A DNA stretch of 5,740 nucleotides from an uncultured Rhodospirillales bacterium (lineage in GTDB: Bacteria > Pseudomonadota > Alphaproteobacteria > ATCC43930 > CGMCC-115725), in the NCBI GenBank assembly GCA_903897565.1, contig CAIUCF010000249.1, positions 1 to 5,740 of the forward strand, in the 5' to 3' direction. The notes below the pieces were generated by a model that was not told the origin of the DNA, did no database searches, and was given only the letters and a program-made list of their open reading frames with translations. Within the stretch, counting starts at the first letter, position 1. Every line of letters begins with the position of its first letter. A program made the translations under genes and the position numbers. Below are positions 1 through 3,045 of this stretch, one piece after another.

Positions 1-130
1 CCGGCACCCGCGAAACGAAGCCGCCGCTTGCGACCGCCGCGGTCCCGCTCATCTGGTATTCGTAGAGCTGCGTCGAGGCAGAGTTCTGCAGCAGGATATC
101 CGAATAGTGGTCGCCGTTGAAATCGCTCGA
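1..130 (-). repeat. FG-GAP/VCBS-like module of the metalloprotease, near-copy of the plus-strand module at 5305-5434
   Basis: Residues 469-511 contain a calcium-loop-like DFNGDHYSD followed by ILLQNSASTQLYEYQMSG. Over 43 aligned codons the peptide matches the first FG-GAP-like unit of the plus-strand gene at 39 positions and the DNA at 112 of 130 (hand alignment). The calcium loop is unusual: the Gly-x of the canonical DxNGDGxxD is His-Tyr here. The repeat continues past the window edge. Confidence 0.85.
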
Positions 131-1534
131 GACGGCGGAAGTCGCGGAACTGGCCGTTACATCGGTGCCCGCGGCGCCGTCCGAATTCACCGTGAAACCG
201 TCGGGCGCCGCGCCGGCCCAAGAGATCGAATCGACCAGCGTGGCGCCGCTGAACACCTGCAACGTCGTCGATATCGAGACGCCGCTGCTCAACGTCGCGC
301 TGATCGATGCCCTGGTGGCCCCGATGTCCTTAAGATCGATCGTGCCGCCGGATAACAGCGACAGAGAAGTAATGATTGCCCCCGACGAGGCGATCAGAGT
401 GCCGCCGCTCGAGACGACGGTGTCGGTCGCCGAGCCGGCCGAGGCGACGGTCTCGATGCCACTCCCCGCCACCTGCACCGCTTCGCTCACCCCGCCGCCG
501 GACACGACCTCCAGCCCCCCGGCGGTGACGACCGCCCCGCTGGTGACGCCGCCCGCCGAGACAGCCTCGATAGCGCCGCTCAGGATCGAACTATCGGCAG
601 TCATCCCGCCCGAAAGGATCGTTATGCTGCCTCCGCCGGAAATCACGCTGCCCGTGAAGCTGTTCCCCGCCGACACCAACAGGTTCTGACCGGACTGGAT
701 CGTGGCGCCAGTCACACCGCTCGCGGCTTCGGAGAAGCCGAGGATGTTCATCACCTCCTCATCGATCGTCGTGACCGGATCGACGACACCTAAGCTATAG
801 AACGCGTTGAAGGAATCCGCCTCCGGCGCGTTTGGACCGCTGTTGGACCAATCCGAGGGATCGTTTGCGGTGGTGCCAAAATTCTTGAGCGCCGTGACCC
901 CACCATCGACCGAGAAGTAGGAAGTCTGTGCCCCATCCGTCGCCAAGGCGCCGGCGGAAACGTAGCGAAAGAGATCGAGCAGGCCCCAGCCGCTCCCCTC
1001 GGCAAGCGGGCTGATGCGATCGAGGGCATGGGCGATCTCATGTTCGGCAATGCCGACGAAATCGGCCTTGCCGCTCACCGCCCGGTTCGTCGTGTCGAAA
1101 TTATAGCTGCCATCGGCGGCGAATCCCACCGATCCGGACCCGGTCGTCCCAGCCCCGTAGGTCGTGAGGCCGAGCGCATCGGCCTCAAGAATTGAGAGAA
1201 GCACCCCGCTTCCGCTCGTCGGATCAGTCGTCGGCAAGCTGCTGTAAGCCGAGAGGGTCGCGATCGAATTCTCGTGCGACTGCAGCGCACTGACGACATC
1301 CTGGTAGGAATATTGGTAGAGGTCGTCAGGACCGCCCTCCGCACCGCCGTTCGATAGAGGGGTCGCCGAGCCTTGGGTGATCTCTCCCCACCCGACATTG
1401 ATGGTGATGTCGTAAGGGGTCGTGATCAGCGAATCAAAATAGCTGGCAGCAAAGCTGACCGCGGATTCAAAGGAGGACTGCAGGCTCGATGACATCGCGC
1501 CGACACTGGCGTCCCATACCAGGTTGATGTTCAT
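1..1534 (-). CDS. Predicted secreted zinc metalloprotease with strand-loop-strand and FG-GAP-like repeats (C-terminus beyond window)
   Basis: Reads open from ATG at 1534-1532 to the window edge, 511 full codons. An in-frame TAG at 1576-1574 lies upstream with no other ATG between, and an AGGGA ribosome binding site sits 4 nt before the start. Residues 1-270 form the protease domain. It begins MNINLVWDASVG and carries HEIAHALDR at 165-173 (two zinc histidines, catalytic Glu166), LLDLFRY at 185-191, and VMNILGF near its end. This pattern recalls the NF038122 metalloprotease family, from memory. The standard metzincin HExxHxxGxxH is not met: the Gly position is Asp172 and the third-ligand position is Ser175. 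Residues 272-401 are glycine-rich strand-loop-strand repeats. Residues about 402-462 form a beta segment ending FTVNSDGAAGTDVT, and an FG-GAP-like repeat starts at about 469. There is no signal peptide, transmembrane segment or cysteine. It probably cleaves proteins outside the cell; substrate and export route are unknown. Confidence 0.85.
   Translation of the reverse strand, partial: MNINLVWDASVGAMSSSLQSSFESAVSFAASYFDSLITTPYDITINVGWGEITQGSATPLSNGGAEGGPDDLYQYSYQDVVSALQSHENSIATLSAYSSLPTTDPTSGSGVLLSILEADALGLTTYGAGTTGSGSVGFAADGSYNFDTTNRAVSGKADFVGIAEHEIAHALDRISPLAEGSGWGLLDLFRYVSAGALATDGAQTSYFSVDGGVTALKNFGTTANDPSDWSNSGPNAPEADSFNAFYSLGVVDPVTTIDEEVMNILGFSEAASGVTGATIQSGQNLLVSAGNSFTGSVISGGGSITILSGGMTADSSILSGAIEAVSAGGVTSGAVVTAGGLEVVSGGGVSEAVQVAGSGIETVASAGSATDTVVSSGGTLIASSGAIITSLSLLSGGTIDLKDIGATRASISATLSSGVSISTTLQVFSGATLVDSISWAGAAPDGFTVNSDGAAGTDVTASSATSAVSSDFNGDHYSDILLQNSASTQLYEYQMSGTAAVASGGFVSRVP
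332..721 (-). repeat. AIDA-type strand-loop-strand repeat array of the metalloprotease
   Basis: This encodes residues 272-401, about six to seven imperfect repeats of roughly 20 residues with the pattern x-SGG-x-hydrophobic-x-hydrophobic-x-SGG. Examples are GGLEVVSGGGVSEAV and VVSSGGTLIASSGA. The style matches the autotransporter passenger strand-loop-strand (AIDA) repeat families, which build beta-solenoid stalks. The array is much shorter than those in the divergent neighbour. It opens with IQSGQNLLVSAGN, close to the motif that opens array B of the plus-strand gene. Confidence 0.75.
1028..1042 (-). other. HEXXH zinc-binding and catalytic motif of the metalloprotease
   Basis: The codons for His165-Glu-Ile-Ala-His169 are read on the minus strand, in the context GIAEHEIAHALDR. 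In zincin peptidases the two histidines bind zinc and the glutamate activates water. The third zinc ligand cannot be assigned. Asp172, Glu179, Asp187 or a residue near DPSDW (226-230) are candidates. Confidence 0.85.
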
Positions 1535-1538
1535 CGTT

Positions 1539-1543
1539 TCCCT
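1539..1543 (-). promoter_or_regulatory. Ribosome binding site of the metalloprotease gene
   Basis: AGGGA on the minus strand lies 4 nt before the ATG at 1534. Together with the in-frame stop at 1576-1574 it supports that start. Confidence 0.55.
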
Positions 1544-1561
1544 ATCCCGCGGACGTCGTTG

Positions 1562-1574
1562 GCTTGGGCCAAGC
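1562..1574. promoter_or_regulatory. 13-bp inverted repeat upstream of the metalloprotease gene
   Basis: Perfect arms GCTTGG and CCAAGC flank a single G, centred about 34 bp upstream of the protease ATG. The near-perfect dyad and its position make a repressor or activator site possible. No regulator family is recognised. Confidence 0.3.
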
Positions 1575-1696
1575 TAGAGGGCGAATGGTTAATAACTCCC
1601 TCACCGCGATGGGCACGGCGACTCGACATACCTTCCCAGCAACACGTGATCAGGCAACGTCGCCGACCGATTGTTGTAGCAGACGCATAGCCGTTC

Positions 1697-1710
1697 CGCC
1701 CGTCCGGGCG
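1697..1710. promoter_or_regulatory. 14-bp GC-rich inverted repeat in the intergenic region
   Basis: CGCCCG and CGGGCG flank TC. It could be an operator half-site pair or a short hairpin. There is no following T-run, so it is not an intrinsic terminator. Short GC palindromes are common by chance in DNA of this composition. Confidence 0.2.
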
Positions 1711-1839
1711 AATATCGATAGGCTTGCCGGCTGCGGACGGGTTGGCGGTTGATATCCGAACGCGAAATATTGAGGTCGGGCCGACTCCAGATCACGCCCA
1801 TCGAGACTCGACCATCACATTAGGGTAGTCTTTGCCGAT

Positions 1840-1862
1840 ACCGAGCCAACTCAATGCTCGGT
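1840..1862. promoter_or_regulatory. 23-bp inverted repeat upstream of the plus-strand repeat gene
   Basis: Perfect 7-bp arms, ACCGAGC and GCTCGGT, are separated by 9 nt, ending about 133 bp before the ATG at 1996. The spacing, close to two helical turns overall, would suit a dimeric DNA-binding regulator. It could also form a stem-loop in a leader transcript. Confidence 0.35.
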
Positions 1863-1983
1863 TGTCGGGCCGGCAATGGAATCTTCATCGGGTCCGGGCA
1901 AGTGATCTCAATTCAAGTCGCCTTCTAGACCTTCTGTCATCAGACAGCTGCTCCTTGCAGAAAATCCGCGCAAGACAACCATC

Positions 1984-1988
1984 GGGGG
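1984..1988 (+). promoter_or_regulatory. Weak G-rich ribosome binding site of the plus-strand repeat gene
   Basis: GGGGG lies 7 nt before the ATG at 1996. It is a poor match to AGGAGG, but it is the only purine-rich stretch at a suitable distance. The frame closes upstream at TGA 1903-1905 and has no other ATG after it, so 1996 is the best start. Confidence 0.45.
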
Positions 1989-1995
1989 CACGTCT

Positions 1996-3045
1996 ATGGC
2001 ACTGCTAACCAGCGGCACAAACGTCATTATCGGCCAGAGCGGGACATCGTCGCTGACGAGCGGAGATATCGTCGGCCCGGGGGCTACCGAGACCGTCAAT
2101 TCCGGCGGCAGCGCGGTCGCACCGCTGGTCTCCGGCGGCTCGCTGTTCCTGAACTATGGCGGGGGAGTCTCGGGTGCCGCCATCGTCAACGGCGGTACGG
2201 TGACGAATGGCAGGAATCCCTATTTCTCATCAGGTTATGGTGCCAGCGAAAGTGGCACGTCGGTGGGCCATGGCGGTGTCGACATCCTGTACGGTGGGCG
2301 GGCTGTAAATACCAGTGTCGGTTACGGCGGGACGCAGTTCATCGAGTGGGGGACCGATTCCACTGCCGCCAGCGGCGTGCCCTCCTTCCAACTCGCACCT
2401 GACTATTATGTCGGTCGCGGGCTCGCGACAAATACCAGCGTCGGCCGCGGCGGCATCCAGGCCGTCGGCTTCTACGGACTCGCGAGCCAGACCATCCTCA
2501 GCGGCGGCATTCAGGAGGTTCAATCACAAGGCGAAGCAGACGGAACAATAATCGCAAGCGGCGGCATCCTCCTCGTCGATGGCGGCGTTGCCAGTGCGCC
2601 GGTCCTGGAGAGCGGCGGGATTATGTATCTCGTCAACGGCGGCACTGCTTCCGGCATTATTTCGTCGGGGGGCACCGTCGGCACCGTCGTCGAGGTTACA
2701 TCGGCGACCTCGAGCGGGCTGACGATCGGCGCCGGACATCTCCTGTACGATTTGCATGGCACGACCAATGCGATCACGATCACGTCGGGCGGCGGTGAGT
2801 ATGTCACGGGCGGCGGAATCGCCACCGGTACTGTCGTGTCGGCGGGCGGTGTGCTCTTCGTAAACGGGGACACCACCCTTGGCGACGGCATGCTTCCGGC
2901 CGGCAATGGCAGCGCGTTCGGGGTGGTTGTCTCTTCGGGAGGCCTCAACTGGGTGGAGCGCACTGCCGAGACCGGGGTCACGATCGTCGGCGGCGGCGTC
3001 CTGGAGGTCATGAGCAGCTTGATTACCGGCGTGGTCGGTGAGCCG
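1996..3045 (+). repeat. Strand-loop-strand repeat array A
   Basis: Residues 1-350 are imperfect repeats of about 20 residues of the type SGG-x-hydrophobic-x-hydrophobic-x-GG-x-A-S-G-T-x-V. The stretch at 2221-2520 is atypical, richer in Tyr, Arg, His, Phe and Trp. It contains an internal duplication, AVNTSVGYGGTQFIEWG and LATNTSVGRGGIQAVGF, and a long insert between them (ASGVPSFQLAPDYY). The later part (2521-3045) returns to the standard pattern. Confidence 0.75.

Larger units (their letters stand above)
1535..1995. promoter_or_regulatory. Divergent intergenic control region
   Basis: These 461 bp separate the two start codons and should hold both promoters. Frames here are short on both strands, start at weak codons or lack a ribosome binding site, and resemble no known protein. 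The region looks less GC-rich than the flanking genes, with AT-rich patches such as TGGTTAATAACT (1587-1598) and CGAAATATTGA (1763-1773). TTATTAAC, read on the minus strand about 55 nt before the protease start, could be a -10 element, but no good -35 partner was found. No riboswitch or terminator was recognised. Confidence 0.6.

Noticed and set aside
117..689. Open 190-codon plus-strand frame opposite the metalloprotease gene, Pro/Ala/Thr/Val-rich
   Set aside because: It is the mirror of the Gly/Ser/Thr repeats in the metalloprotease frame (Gly codons read as Ala or Pro). It has no ribosome binding site and no recognisable domain.
1697..1710. Rho-independent terminator
   Set aside because: The stem is only 5-6 bp with no T-run on either side, and both genes point away from this region.
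1564..1801. Two short intergenic frames, plus 1564-1752 and minus 1801-1601
   Set aside because: One starts at a TTG, neither has a ribosome binding site, and both peptides are featureless and Arg-rich. They overlap in the likely promoter region.
1984..1988. G5 tract just before the repeat-gene start as a phase-variation switch
   Set aside because: Five bases are too few for frequent slippage, and the tract is better explained as the ribosome binding site.
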